Part shown: piece after piece, positions 26,268-34,464 of the stretch
How positions within the stretch are numbered: position 1 is the stretch's first letter
How the letters are laid out: each line of letters begins with the position of its first letter
From: Gemmatimonadales bacterium
GTDB taxonomy: Bacteria; Gemmatimonadota; Gemmatimonadetes; Gemmatimonadales; GWC2-71-9
Length of the DNA: 43,495 bases
Reading direction: 5' to 3'
Assembly: GCA_036265815.1 (NCBI GenBank)
Contig: DATAOI010000082.1
Location: 1 to 43,495, forward strand
The notes under the pieces: generated by a model
Seen by the model: the letters and a program-made list of their open reading frames with translations, nothing else
Told to the model about the DNA's origin: nothing
The model's database searches: none
Translations under genes and position numbers: made by a program

Positions 26268-26998
26268 GGCAGCCGCACCCGCCGGGTCAGCCGAGCGAGA
26301 TAGTGACCGTACTCGTCCGGGGGACTGATGATCTCGCACTGCCAGCCTGTCTCATCCGCATGCCTTCCGAGCGTCTCCTGATCGACGTAGAGCTGGGCGA
26401 ACGGCGGGCCTTTCCGGCCGCCGAACTCGAGCTGGAAGTGGAGCTCGCCGATGTAGCGGCCGTCGGCCCGGCGCAGTGAGCCGGTCCGGCCTGCCTCGGG
26501 GTCCATCCGCACGCGGACATCGGTCGAATCGGCGATGAGCTGTCCGTCCGGCCGAACCAGGCGCCGCATCTTTCGGAGGAATCGCGGCAGACCCGCCAGC
26601 GTCTCGGCCAGGCCGAAGCCGTTCATCAGCACCAGCACGGTGTCGTAGGGCCGGGCGACGAGATCGGCCCAGGTGGACTGCCGGACGTCCCGGACCCCCC
26701 GGTCGCGGAGGATCTGGACCAGCTCGGGCACCGCCTCGATGGCGGTGACCTCGAGGCCCCGGGCCTGGAGCGCCAGGCTGTGACAGCCGGAGCCGGCGCC
26801 CACATCCAGCACCCGGCCGCGGCAGCGCTCCAGCGCGAGCCGCTCGTAGGCGGGGAACTCCGCCGGCTCGCGGAAGAAGTAGGCGACCGGGACCTCGTCG
26901 CGCTCGTAGTCGTCGTAGACCACGATGGCGGCGTCCCGCTGGCCCTGGTGGAAGGCCCGCATCGCGGCGCCGTGCGGCGCCCAGGCGCTCTGATCCAT
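26264..26998 (-). CDS. Class I SAM-dependent methyltransferase
   Basis: 244 residues. Motif I is clear ('GRVLDVGAGSGCHSLALQARG'), followed by the acidic end of strand 2 ('VTAIEAVPELVQILRDRG'), motif 'YDTVLVLMNGFGLAETLAGL' and 'LRKMRRLVRPDGQLIADSTDVR'. The N-terminus ('VYDDYERDEVPVAYFFREPAEFPAYERLALE') and C-terminus are not specific. Substrate unknown. It stands alone, convergent with the cyanophycin operon and divergent from the TonB-like gene; 73 bases separate the two starts. Confidence 0.88.
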   Translation of the reverse strand: MDQSAWAPHGAAMRAFHQGQRDAAIVVYDDYERDEVPVAYFFREPAEFPAYERLALERCRGRVLDVGAGSGCHSLALQARGLEVTAIEAVPELVQILRDRGVRDVRQSTWADLVARPYDTVLVLMNGFGLAETLAGLPRFLRKMRRLVRPDGQLIADSTDVRVRMDPEAGRTGSLRRADGRYIGELHFQLEFGGRKGPPFAQLYVDQETLGRHADETGWQCEIISPPDEYGHYLARLTRRVRLP

Positions 26999-27071
26999 CG
27001 GGGGAATCTAACGGCCGATCCCCCGTGGTATCTTCCGGCTGACAGATCTCATCTTCCGAGGACTCGCAGGG

Positions 27072-27929
27072 TTGCCAAAGCCGCTGGACCTTCCTTCGCG
27101 ACAGCGACCCTGGATCTCCCTGGTGGTGAGCGCGGCGGTGCATGCGCTGCTGCTGGCCCTGGCCGTGCGGTTCTCCCGTGCGCCCGTGGCGGAGCCACCG
27201 AAGGACCAGGCGGAGGCCCGAGACGAGCCACAGCGCCAGGTGGAGATGGTGTACCTGCAGCCTCCACCACCCACCCCGCCCAAAGCGACACCACCGCCGC
27301 CGGCTCCGAAGCCCCCGCCCGCACCTCCCGCGCAGACTCCGCCCCCGCAGCCGCGTCCGCAAGCCGTGGCGCCGCCGCCGAAAGAGGCCCAGACCAGGCC
27401 CGAGCCTGACGCGAACGCCCCGCCGGAAGCCAAGCGCACCGAAGGCGAGGAACCGACCGACGCGGAGAAGCCGCCGGGCGGCGCTCCGGACGCGCCCGAG
27501 GCGACGATGGAGTCCGAGGCACGACGCATCTTCGGTCGCCAGCACCGGGGTCCCGCACCGGGCGCCGGGCCGCGCGCCAGCCGGCCGATGGAGGCATACC
27601 TCCCGGACCATCCCGAGAAGTGTATTCCGCAGCAGCCGCCGGCCGCGGATTCCGCCGGACCGACGCAGTTCGGAGTGGTGACGGGGCGGATCTACCGGCA
27701 GGACAACGGCCGCCCTCTGGTGGGCGCGCACCTGCAGATGCTCGGGACTCCCTACGTGACCTTCACCGACCAAGTCGGGGAGTACCGGTTCCGGTTCGAC
27801 CTGTCGCTGGTGGACAACTGCCGCACCCAGTACGTCAGGGTCACGGCGTCGGGATACGAGTCGCGCCTGCTGGTGCTGGTGGTGGGGCCCAACGTTCGGA
27901 GCGAGGACGTGCTGCTGAAAAAGAGGTAG
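27072..27929 (+). CDS. TonB-like proline-rich protein with C-terminal carboxypeptidase-regulatory-like domain
   Basis: 285 residues from TTG 27072; a GTG about 50 bases later would lose part of the membrane helix. One N-terminal helix ('PWISLVVSAAVHALLLALAV'), of the kind seen in TonB and related proteins, is followed by a long Pro/Ala/Lys linker (residues 60-150) able to span the periplasm. The C-terminus (about 205-285: 'GVVTGRIYRQDNGRPLVGAHLQMLG', 'GEYRFRFDLSLVDN', 'YVRVTASGYESRLLVLVVG') is a CarboxypepD_reg/CNA-B-like beta-sandwich rather than a TonB C-terminal domain, so the partner may be a carbohydrate or a surface protein. Nine bases separate it from the convergent AAA+ gene. Confidence 0.75.
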   Translation: MPKPLDLPSRQRPWISLVVSAAVHALLLALAVRFSRAPVAEPPKDQAEARDEPQRQVEMVYLQPPPPTPPKATPPPPAPKPPPAPPAQTPPPQPRPQAVAPPPKEAQTRPEPDANAPPEAKRTEGEEPTDAEKPPGGAPDAPEATMESEARRIFGRQHRGPAPGAGPRASRPMEAYLPDHPEKCIPQQPPAADSAGPTQFGVVTGRIYRQDNGRPLVGAHLQMLGTPYVTFTDQVGEYRFRFDLSLVDNCRTQYVRVTASGYESRLLVLVVGPNVRSEDVLLKKR

Positions 27930-27938
27930 CCTGGCGCT

Positions 27939-29078
27939 TCAGGACCCGTGGCGGATGAGCGCCAGCACCAGCCCGCTGCCGGCAAGGACCAGCGCCGCGG
28001 CGACCCCGTACCAGAGCGTCCGCCAGCGGGCTCCCGCCGTGGCCCGCATCGACTCCAGCGCGGTGGACTGACTGCTGCCGAGCTGCTCGACGGCTCGGCG
28101 CTGGCGGCGCTCCATGTCCTCGAGCCGCTCCGCCAGGAGACCGAGCTCCGCCCGGAGCTCCTCCTGTCCCTCCACCATGCGCTCGAGGACGCCGGGCACC
28201 GGCGGCGCGCCCGCATCCTCGAACAGCGACTGCTGCATCACCGCCTGGCTGGCGATGACCTCATCCATACCCTGAACGAAGTGGCGCTGGTGGATCCGCT
28301 TGCCCGCGTCCGGGCCGGGCTCGGTGGTGGCGAGCTGGGCGGCCTTGAGTACGGCATTCTTGATGTCGCCGCCGCTCCGGGGATAGGACTCCGCCAGGGC
28401 GTGGAAATCGACGTCATCGGCCAAGGGGGTCTTTCGGGCGTGCAGTTGCACCCGCCAGATCCGCTCGCGCTCCTCCAGATTGGGCATCTCGAACAGGATG
28501 TGGGTGCGGATCCGGCGCTCGAACGCCGGGTCCATGTTGGCGGCCAGGTTGGTGGCGAAGATGACCACGCCGGGAAAGCTCTCCAGCTCGTGCAGGAGCA
28601 CGTTCACCACGGCGTTGGCCTCGCGCTCGTAGGCGGCCGCGAGACTGGTGAAGCGCCGGCCGGCGATGGCGTCCGCCTCGTCGAAGAAGAGCACTGCGTC
28701 CTGCCGGTCGGCGGCACGAAACACCGCCGCGACGTGCTTGGCGGTCTGTCCCACCCAGCGGGACTCGAGCTCCGCGTAGCGCACCACCAGCAGCTTCTTT
28801 TCCAGCGTATTGGCCAGCGCCTCCGCGCAAACGGTCTTTCCGGTGCCGGGCGGCCCCGCGAAATGGAAGGCGAGACCCAGGCCAGTGGTGTGCCGCTCGG
28901 CGAGTCCCCACTGGCGGAAGATCAGATCGTGCTTTCGGACCAGGGCGAGCGCGTTGTTGAGCGCCCGAAGGGTGGTCGCCGGGAGCACGACGTCGTCGAA
29001 CGTTCGCCGGGGGACGAGCGCCTCGACCAGGTCACGGGCGGGCGCGCCGAAGAAGAGATCGCGAATTGAATCGGCCAT
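27939..29078 (-). CDS. Membrane-anchored AAA+ ATPase
   Basis: 379 residues. One AAA+ module: Walker A GPPGTGKT (75-82), Walker B VLFFDEADA (129-137), sensor-1 'FATNLAANMD' (Asn177), arginine finger region 'FERRIRTHILFE' (188-191), and a C-terminal lid ('YPRSGGDIKNAVLKAA'). This is the FtsH/spastin-like classic clade fold. The C-terminal 100 residues are a coiled coil ('LRAELGLLAERLEDMERRQRRAVEQL') followed by one helix (TLWYGVAAALVLAGSGLVLALI) that anchors it. No protease domain. A remodelling role in the envelope is inferred. Fifteen bases downstream of the next gene on the minus strand, likely an operon with it. Confidence 0.9.
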   Translation of the reverse strand: MADSIRDLFFGAPARDLVEALVPRRTFDDVVLPATTLRALNNALALVRKHDLIFRQWGLAERHTTGLGLAFHFAGPPGTGKTVCAEALANTLEKKLLVVRYAELESRWVGQTAKHVAAVFRAADRQDAVLFFDEADAIAGRRFTSLAAAYEREANAVVNVLLHELESFPGVVIFATNLAANMDPAFERRIRTHILFEMPNLEERERIWRVQLHARKTPLADDVDFHALAESYPRSGGDIKNAVLKAAQLATTEPGPDAGKRIHQRHFVQGMDEVIASQAVMQQSLFEDAGAPPVPGVLERMVEGQEELRAELGLLAERLEDMERRQRRAVEQLGSSQSTALESMRATAGARWRTLWYGVAAALVLAGSGLVLALIRHGS

Positions 29079-29093
29079 GGCTTAAAGATACGG

Positions 29094-29462
29094 CTATTCC
29101 CGGATCTGCGGCCGCCGGCTTTCGGCCTGAGCGGTGGAGCCGCCGGTGACCCGATCCCAGGCGTCGCGCACCGCGTCCTTGATCTCCTCCCACACCGACG
29201 GCGCCTCACCCCGGTGCTCGTAGCGCTCCCAGCCCGCCCGCAGGTCGGGCTCGGCCTCGTCCCACCGGCGGCCCAGGCCGTGGACCCCCGCCTCAAAGCC
29301 GTAGCGATACGCGGGACGGAAGCGATCGTAGTAGTCGGGCCCGATGGCATAGGGCCGGCTGCTGAAGTTCTCGAACCAGTAGTTGTCCTCGGTCTCCCAG
29401 GAGGCCTGCCAGTTGGCGGATTCAGCGGGGGAGACGCGGTCGAAGGCGTTGGGATCGCTCAT
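29094..29462 (-). CDS. Hypothetical acidic, aromatic-rich protein
   Basis: 122 residues, upstream of the AAA+ gene and probably co-transcribed. The sequence is rich in Trp, Tyr, Glu and Asp ('SWETEDNYWFENFSSRPYA', 'DYYDRFRPAYRYGFEAG', 'WEEIKDAVRDAWDRVTGG'). The phrase 'FRPAYRYGFE' recurs in small bacterial proteins of unknown function that tend to sit near BON-domain or stress genes. No signal peptide. Only 21 bases separate its start from that of the divergent gene at 29484. Confidence 0.7.
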   Translation of the reverse strand: MSDPNAFDRVSPAESANWQASWETEDNYWFENFSSRPYAIGPDYYDRFRPAYRYGFEAGVHGLGRRWDEAEPDLRAGWERYEHRGEAPSVWEEIKDAVRDAWDRVTGGSTAQAESRRPQIRE

Positions 29463-29483
29463 GGTGGTACCCTCGTCGAAGGG

Positions 29484-29822
29484 ATGCTTAAGATCGGCAC
29501 ACGGTACATTCCATCACGGACGTTGGTGATCTCATTCCTGGGGAGGCGCCGCCGGGTGATCGTGATGGACCGGGAGAACTATGTCGCGCGCGGCTGGTCG
29601 CACGTCCTCTCGACCACCGGCGACGTGCAGGAGCTCGAGACGTTCCGCAAACGGGTCGGAGCTCCGCCCCAGGCGCTGCATCTGGAGAACCGTCGCTGGC
29701 CCCACCTCGATCTCAAGCTCGAGCCGCGCGACCGGGCACTCGCCGCATCGGACGTCCGGGTGTTCGAGCGCACCTCCGAGATGCTTCGCTACCTCAAGTC
29801 GCTCACGCCTGCACCGAAATAG
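29484..29822 (+). CDS. Hypothetical protein, possibly DUF4031-like
   Basis: 112 residues from ATG 29484. A ribosome site is poor there (GAAGGG touches the ATG), and GTG/ATG codons at about 29556-29565 would give an 85-residue protein beginning 'VIVMDRENYVARGWSHVLS'. The pattern 'WSHVLSTTGDVQELETFRKRVG' and 'WPHLDLKLEPRDRALAA' resembles DUF4031 proteins, but this is a weak match. Its stop overlaps the 3' end of the convergent secreted-protein gene by about 20 bases. Confidence 0.6.
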   Translation: MLKIGTRYIPSRTLVISFLGRRRRVIVMDRENYVARGWSHVLSTTGDVQELETFRKRVGAPPQALHLENRRWPHLDLKLEPRDRALAASDVRVFERTSEMLRYLKSLTPAPK

Positions 29823-30159
29823 GGCCCGGGGTCGGCGGCTCGGGCGGGACCAGCAGCCAGGGCGCCCAGTCCGGCACCTGGGTGGGATGAGCCGAGTCCG
29901 GGGTTGGAGGCGTCGCGGGCGGCGAGGTCTCTTCTCGCATAGCCGGCGGCGCGGAATCGGGGGCGCTCGGCGGTGTCGCCTGCAGCGTGTCGCTCGGGAG
30001 GGTCGGGGCAAGCTCCGGCGTGGGACCGGATCGGCTCCGTGGTGCATAGTTGGCCTGCAGCGTGTCGCTCGGAAGCGTGGGCGCGGCCTGCGCGTCGACC
30101 GCGCGGGCTCCGCCCAGGGCGGACCCTAAGACAAGCAGGGACAGCAGAACGATCCGCAT
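29803..30159 (-). CDS. Small secreted proline-rich protein with internal repeat
   Basis: 118 residues from ATG 30159, with GGGAGCGACG upstream. The N-terminus 'MRIVLLSLLVLGSALGGARAVDAQA' is a signal peptide with an Ala-x-Ala site. The mature part is Pro/Ser/Thr-rich and holds two copies of 'APTLPSDTLQA' about 25 residues apart. Low complexity suggests a linker-like or cell-wall role. No family recognised. Longer starts upstream lack a signal peptide and are rejected. Confidence 0.6.
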   Translation of the reverse strand: MRIVLLSLLVLGSALGGARAVDAQAAPTLPSDTLQANYAPRSRSGPTPELAPTLPSDTLQATPPSAPDSAPPAMREETSPPATPPTPDSAHPTQVPDWAPWLLVPPEPPTPGPISVQA

Positions 30160-30343
30160 ACGTCGCTCCCGGTGGGGGTGACAGGCCATGCTCACTCTCC
30201 ATGTTCGGCATTCGCGGTGCCGGCCGCGCCGATCCAGGTCCGCCGGCGAGTGTGACCCGCGACACAATCAGAACCGCAGGTGGGCTGCATTCTGGGAGCC
30301 GCGGATCGGCGCACAGGCGCGCACGGTATCGGGAGGAATCAGG

Positions 30344-33300
30344 ATGACACGCAGACTGTTGGGCCGGGTTCGCGAGGCGGTCCAGCGCTGGCCGGTAGCC
30401 CGACAGTTGAGAGGTGCGGACGGCGATGCCGCCGTGAGCGACCGGACGCGCGGACTCCATTCGCGTCTCCAGGGGACCACGGCGGTGACCAGCATCTGCC
30501 CCTATTGTGCCGTGGGCTGCAGTACCCTGGTGCACGTGCGGGAGGGCCAGGTGGTGGACATCGAGGGAAACCCGGCCAGCCCCATCAACCACGGCGCGCT
30601 CTGTCCCAAGGGCGCGGGCACCTTCCAGTACACCGTCAATCCCAACCGGCTGACCAGGGTGCTCTATCGGCGGCCTTACGGTACCGAGTGGGAGTCGGTG
30701 GACCTCGACTGGGCCATGGAGCGGATCGAGCAGCGGTTCCGCGAGAGCCGGGAACGCACCTGGCGCGATCAGGACGAGAAGGGGCAGCCGCTGCGGCACA
30801 CCGCCGGGGTCGCCTTCCTCGGCGGGGCGGCGCTGGACAACGAGGAGAACTACCTCATCAAGAAGCTGTGCGTCGGCACCGGAGTGGTAGCGGTCGAGAA
30901 CCAGGCTCGAATATGACACTCCTCCACAGTCCCCGGTCTGGGGACACCGTTGGGGCGCGGCGGCGCCAGCACGTTTCTCCGGGACCTCGAGAATAGCGAC
31001 TGCCTGCTGATCATGGGCTCGAACTTCGCCGAGTGTCATCCGGTGGGGTTCCGCTTCGTGATGCTGGCGCGGGAGAAGGGCGCCGAGGTGATCCACGTCG
31101 ATCCGCGCTTCAGCCGGACGTCGGCCTGTGCCACCAAGTACGTCCAGATCCGCGCGGGCAGCGATATCGCCTTCCTCGGCGGGCTGATACGCTACATCCT
31201 GGCCAGCGAGCCGTGGAACACCGATCCCTTCTTCAAGCAGTACGTGCGCCACTACACCAACGCGGCGACGCTCATCGAGAGCGAGTTCCAGGACGTCGAG
31301 GAGCTGGGCGGGATGTTCTCGGGCTGGCAGAAGGACCACTACTGCCCGGATACCTGGCAGTACAAGGGTCTCCAGCGGGTGATCAATCTCGCCGACCAAC
31401 AGGAGGAGGTGTGCCGGATGAAGACCACCCAATCGTGGGGTCTCCATGCCGGCCGAACCATCGGCGACCCACCGCCGCAAGACGAGACGCTGGAGCACCC
31501 GCGCTGCGTGCTGCAGCTGCTCAAGCGGCACTTCGAGCGGTACACCCCGGAGATGGTGGCCCGCGTCTGCGGCTGCCCGCCGGAGCAGGTGGCGGCCACG
31601 GCGGAGGCGCTGCTGCGGAACTCTGGCCGGGAGCGGACCTCGGCGGTGGCGTATGCGTTGGGCTGGACCCAGCATACCAACGGACCCCAGATCATCGCGT
31701 GCTCAGCTATCCTCCAGCTCCTGCTGGGCAACATCGGGCGGCCGGGAGGCGGGATTCAGCCGCTCCGGGGGCACGCCACCATCCAGGGGTCGACGGACAT
31801 CCCCACACTGTACGACCTGCTGCCCGGCTACCTGCACATGCCCACTCACCTTGGCATCGATGCCGACCTGGACAGCTATGTCTGGAACGAGGGCGGAGCC
31901 ACCGGACTCTGGGCATACGTTCGCGAATACATGGTCTCGCTGCTCAAGGCTTATTTCGGAGACGCGGCGACACCGGAGAACGAATTCGGATACCAGTTCC
32001 TGCCCCGGATCGACCGTGACTGCTCCCACCTCCCGATGTTCGTCGACATGCACGGCGGAGGTATCGAGGGGCTCTTCCTCATGGGACAGAACCCGGCGGT
32101 CGGCGGCCCCAACGCGAGCTTCCACCGAGCCGCCATGGGCAAGCTCAAGTGGCTGGTGGTGCGCGACCTCTTCCTGATGGAGAGCGCCACCTTCTGGCGC
32201 GATTCACCGGAAGCTCGCGCGGGGGAAACGCGGCCAGAGGATATCGGCACGGAGGTGTTCGTGCTGCCGGCGGCGAGCGTGGTGGAAAAGGATGGGAGCT
32301 TCACCAACACCCACCGCTTGGTCCAGTGGCACGACAAGGCCGTCGAGGCCCCCGGCGATGCCCGGTCCGATGCGTGGTTCATTCACCACCTGGCACTCCG
32401 GCTCAAGCGGTCGTACGCCGGCTCGACCGAGCCGAAGGACCGGCCCGTCCAGGCGCTCACGTGGGACTACCCGACGGAGGGGCCGCACCAGGAGCCGATC
32501 ATCGAGTATGTCCTGCGGGAGATCAACGGCTACACCTGGGCGCCGACCTGGGAGGGCAGGCGCCAGCTCACGTCCAGGGTCGATCTCAAGAGCGACGGCT
32601 CTACCGCCTGCGGCTGCTGGATCTACCTCGGCGTCTGTACCGACAGCAACCGAGCCCGCGCGCGGGAAGCGGACGACTACGTCTCGCCGGGATGGGGGTT
32701 CGCCTGGCCGGGCAACGTTCGCCTGCTCTACAACCGGGCGTCGGCCGATCCGGAGGGCCGGCCCTGGTCGGAGCGGAAGAAATACCTCTGGTGGGACCCG
32801 GCCAAGAACGAGTGGACTGGGAGCGACATGCCGGACTTCGATCCCAATAAGCCGCCGGGCGACCGGGGCGACCTGCCGGCCGGCGGCCTGGCGGCGCTTC
32901 CGGGCGACGCTCCGTTCCTGATGAAGCCGGATGGCCGGGCCTGGCTCTTCTTCCCCAACGGCATGAAGGACGGGCCGCTGCCGACCCACTACGAGCCATG
33001 GGAGACGCCGGTCGAGAACGCGCTCTATCCCCGGCAGCGGCAGAACCCGCAGACCAAGCACTGGGACATCCCGGGCAACCGCTACCACAAGGTCGGGGAC
33101 CCGGCGTTTCCCTACGTGCTCACCACCTACCGGCTGACGGAGCATCACACGGCCGGGACCATGACCCGGTTCAACAGTTGGCTCGCCGAGCTGCAGCCGG
33201 AGGCATTCGTGGAGCTGAGCCCCGAGCTCGCGACGGAGCATGGGATCACCCAGGGTGACTGGCTCACGGTGGTCACCGCGCGTGGAGAGGCGGAAGCCCG

Positions 33301-33508
33301 GGCACTGATCACCCGGCGCCTGCGGCCGCTGGAGGTGGAAGGAGAGACGATCCACCAGGTCGGTTTCCCCTGGCATTTCGGCTACGAAGGCCTGGTTCAA
33401 GGCAGCTCGGCCAACGACCTGGTGGCTCTGGTGGCGGAGCCGAACGTGTCGATCCCCGAGTTCAAGGCGCTCACCTGCAACATCCGCCGCGGCCGGGCGC
33501 GTTCATGA
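30344..33508 (+). CDS. fdhA: Selenocysteine-containing formate dehydrogenase catalytic subunit
   Basis: 1054 residues from ATG 30344 (GGGAGG eight bases upstream), reading through an in-frame TGA at 30914-30916 as selenocysteine 191. It oxidises formate with a molybdopterin cofactor and passes electrons to a [4Fe-4S] cluster held by Cys52, 55, 59 and 87 ('ICPYCAVGC', 'LCPKG'). After Sec the sequence reads 'HSSTVPGLGTPLGRGG' and 'LLIMGSNFAECHPVGFRFVM', as in FdnG/FdoG ('UHGPTVASLAPTFGRGA' type). 'GSTDIPTLYDLLPGYL' and the C-terminal 'WHFGYEGLVQGSSANDL' are also family features. There is no twin-arginine signal, unlike E. coli FdnG, so it should face the cytoplasm. First gene of an operon with FdhB and an NrfD-like subunit. 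Two ORFs separated by one UGA would be the naive reading. Confidence 0.95.
30914..30945 (+). promoter_or_regulatory. Selenocysteine UGA codon and bacterial SECIS-like hairpin
   Basis: The UGA (30914-30916) is followed by a 6-bp stem GTCCCC/GGGGAC (30929-30934 and 30940-30945) closing a GGTCT loop. The loop begins 18 bases after the UGA, the same distance and the same GGUCU core as in E. coli fdhF, where SelB binds. It is part of the coding sequence. SelA, SelB, SelC and SelD are not in the window and must be elsewhere if the codon is read. Confidence 0.9.
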
Positions 33509-34464
33509 GCAACCCGGCCGCGGGAGTCCAGCACGATGTGGCCGCCTGGGATCAACACGGCGACACACTTGCCGATCAGGCCCGGCAGACGGCAGGAACC
33601 CAGATCACGCCCGGCCGAGCCTACGGCTTCTTCACCGACACCACGCTCTGCATCGGGTGCAAGGCCTGCGAGGTGGCCTGCAAGCAGTGGAACCAGCTCC
33701 CCGCCGATGACATCCACTTCTCCGGAGCCAGTTACGACAACACCCGCCAGCTCTCGGCTACGACTTGGCGTCACGTCACCTTCATCGAACAGTTCGACCG
33801 GGAGCGATTCGCGGGGCTGGAGGCGCCCGAGGTCCGGCCTGGAGCGCTGCCCGAAGGTGAGCAGTGGGCCCAGCCTGGGCAGCGATGGATCTTTCTCTCC
33901 GACGTCTGCAAGCACTGCGTCGACGCGCCTTGCCTCGAGGCGTGCCCCACGGGCTCCATCGTCCGCACCGAGTTCGACACGGTGTACGTGCAGCAGGATG
34001 TCTGCAACGGTTGCGGATACTGCGTGCCCGCCTGCCCGTTCGGGGTGGTCCAGGTCGATCGCGAGCGCGACGGCAAGGCGCATAAGTGCACACTCTGCTA
34101 TGACCGGCTCAAGGATGGCATGGAGCCGGCCTGCGCCAAGGCCTGTCCCACGGACTCGATCCAGTTCGGCCCGGTCGACGAGCTGCTGGAGCGAGCACGC
34201 GAGCGGGCCGAGCAGCTGCGCGAGCGCGGCATCCCGGGCTACCTCTACGGCTCCGGCGGGCCGTTGGAGGAAGAGTGCGACACCAGCGCGATCTCCGGGC
34301 TCAACTGCTTCTTCCTGCTGATCGACCGGCCGGAGGTGTACAATCTGCCGCCGGCTCCGAAGCGGCCGTCCTCCAGCATCGGCGGGGGACTCCTCGCGCT
34401 CACGGCCGCGGCACTGGCGCTCACGGCATCGACGTTCCTTGCGTTCCGGGATGGCAACCGGTGA
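33505..34464 (+). CDS. fdhB: Formate dehydrogenase iron-sulfur subunit
   Basis: 319 residues; ATG overlaps the fdhA stop (ATGA). Electron-transfer subunit with four ferredoxin-type cysteine clusters: 'CIGCKACEVAC' (49-59), 'CKHCVDAPCLEAC', 'CNGCGYCVPAC' and 'CTLCYDRLKDGMEPACAKAC'. One C-terminal membrane helix (GGGLLALTAAALALTASTFLAF) anchors it, as in FdnH. An N-terminal extension of about 35 residues has no signal peptide. It links FdhA to the membrane subunit encoded next, whose GTG overlaps its stop. Confidence 0.95.
   Translation: MSNPAAGVQHDVAAWDQHGDTLADQARQTAGTQITPGRAYGFFTDTTLCIGCKACEVACKQWNQLPADDIHFSGASYDNTRQLSATTWRHVTFIEQFDRERFAGLEAPEVRPGALPEGEQWAQPGQRWIFLSDVCKHCVDAPCLEACPTGSIVRTEFDTVYVQQDVCNGCGYCVPACPFGVVQVDRERDGKAHKCTLCYDRLKDGMEPACAKACPTDSIQFGPVDELLERARERAEQLRERGIPGYLYGSGGPLEEECDTSAISGLNCFFLLIDRPEVYNLPPAPKRPSSSIGGGLLALTAAALALTASTFLAFRDGNR

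Noticed and set aside
30914-30916. Nonsense mutation or frameshift in fdhA
   Set aside because: Frame is the same on both sides, the position matches the known Sec site and a SECIS-like hairpin follows.
29789-31675. 628-codon minus-strand open frame opposite fdhA
   Set aside because: Antisense to the formate dehydrogenase gene; no motif, no ribosome site.
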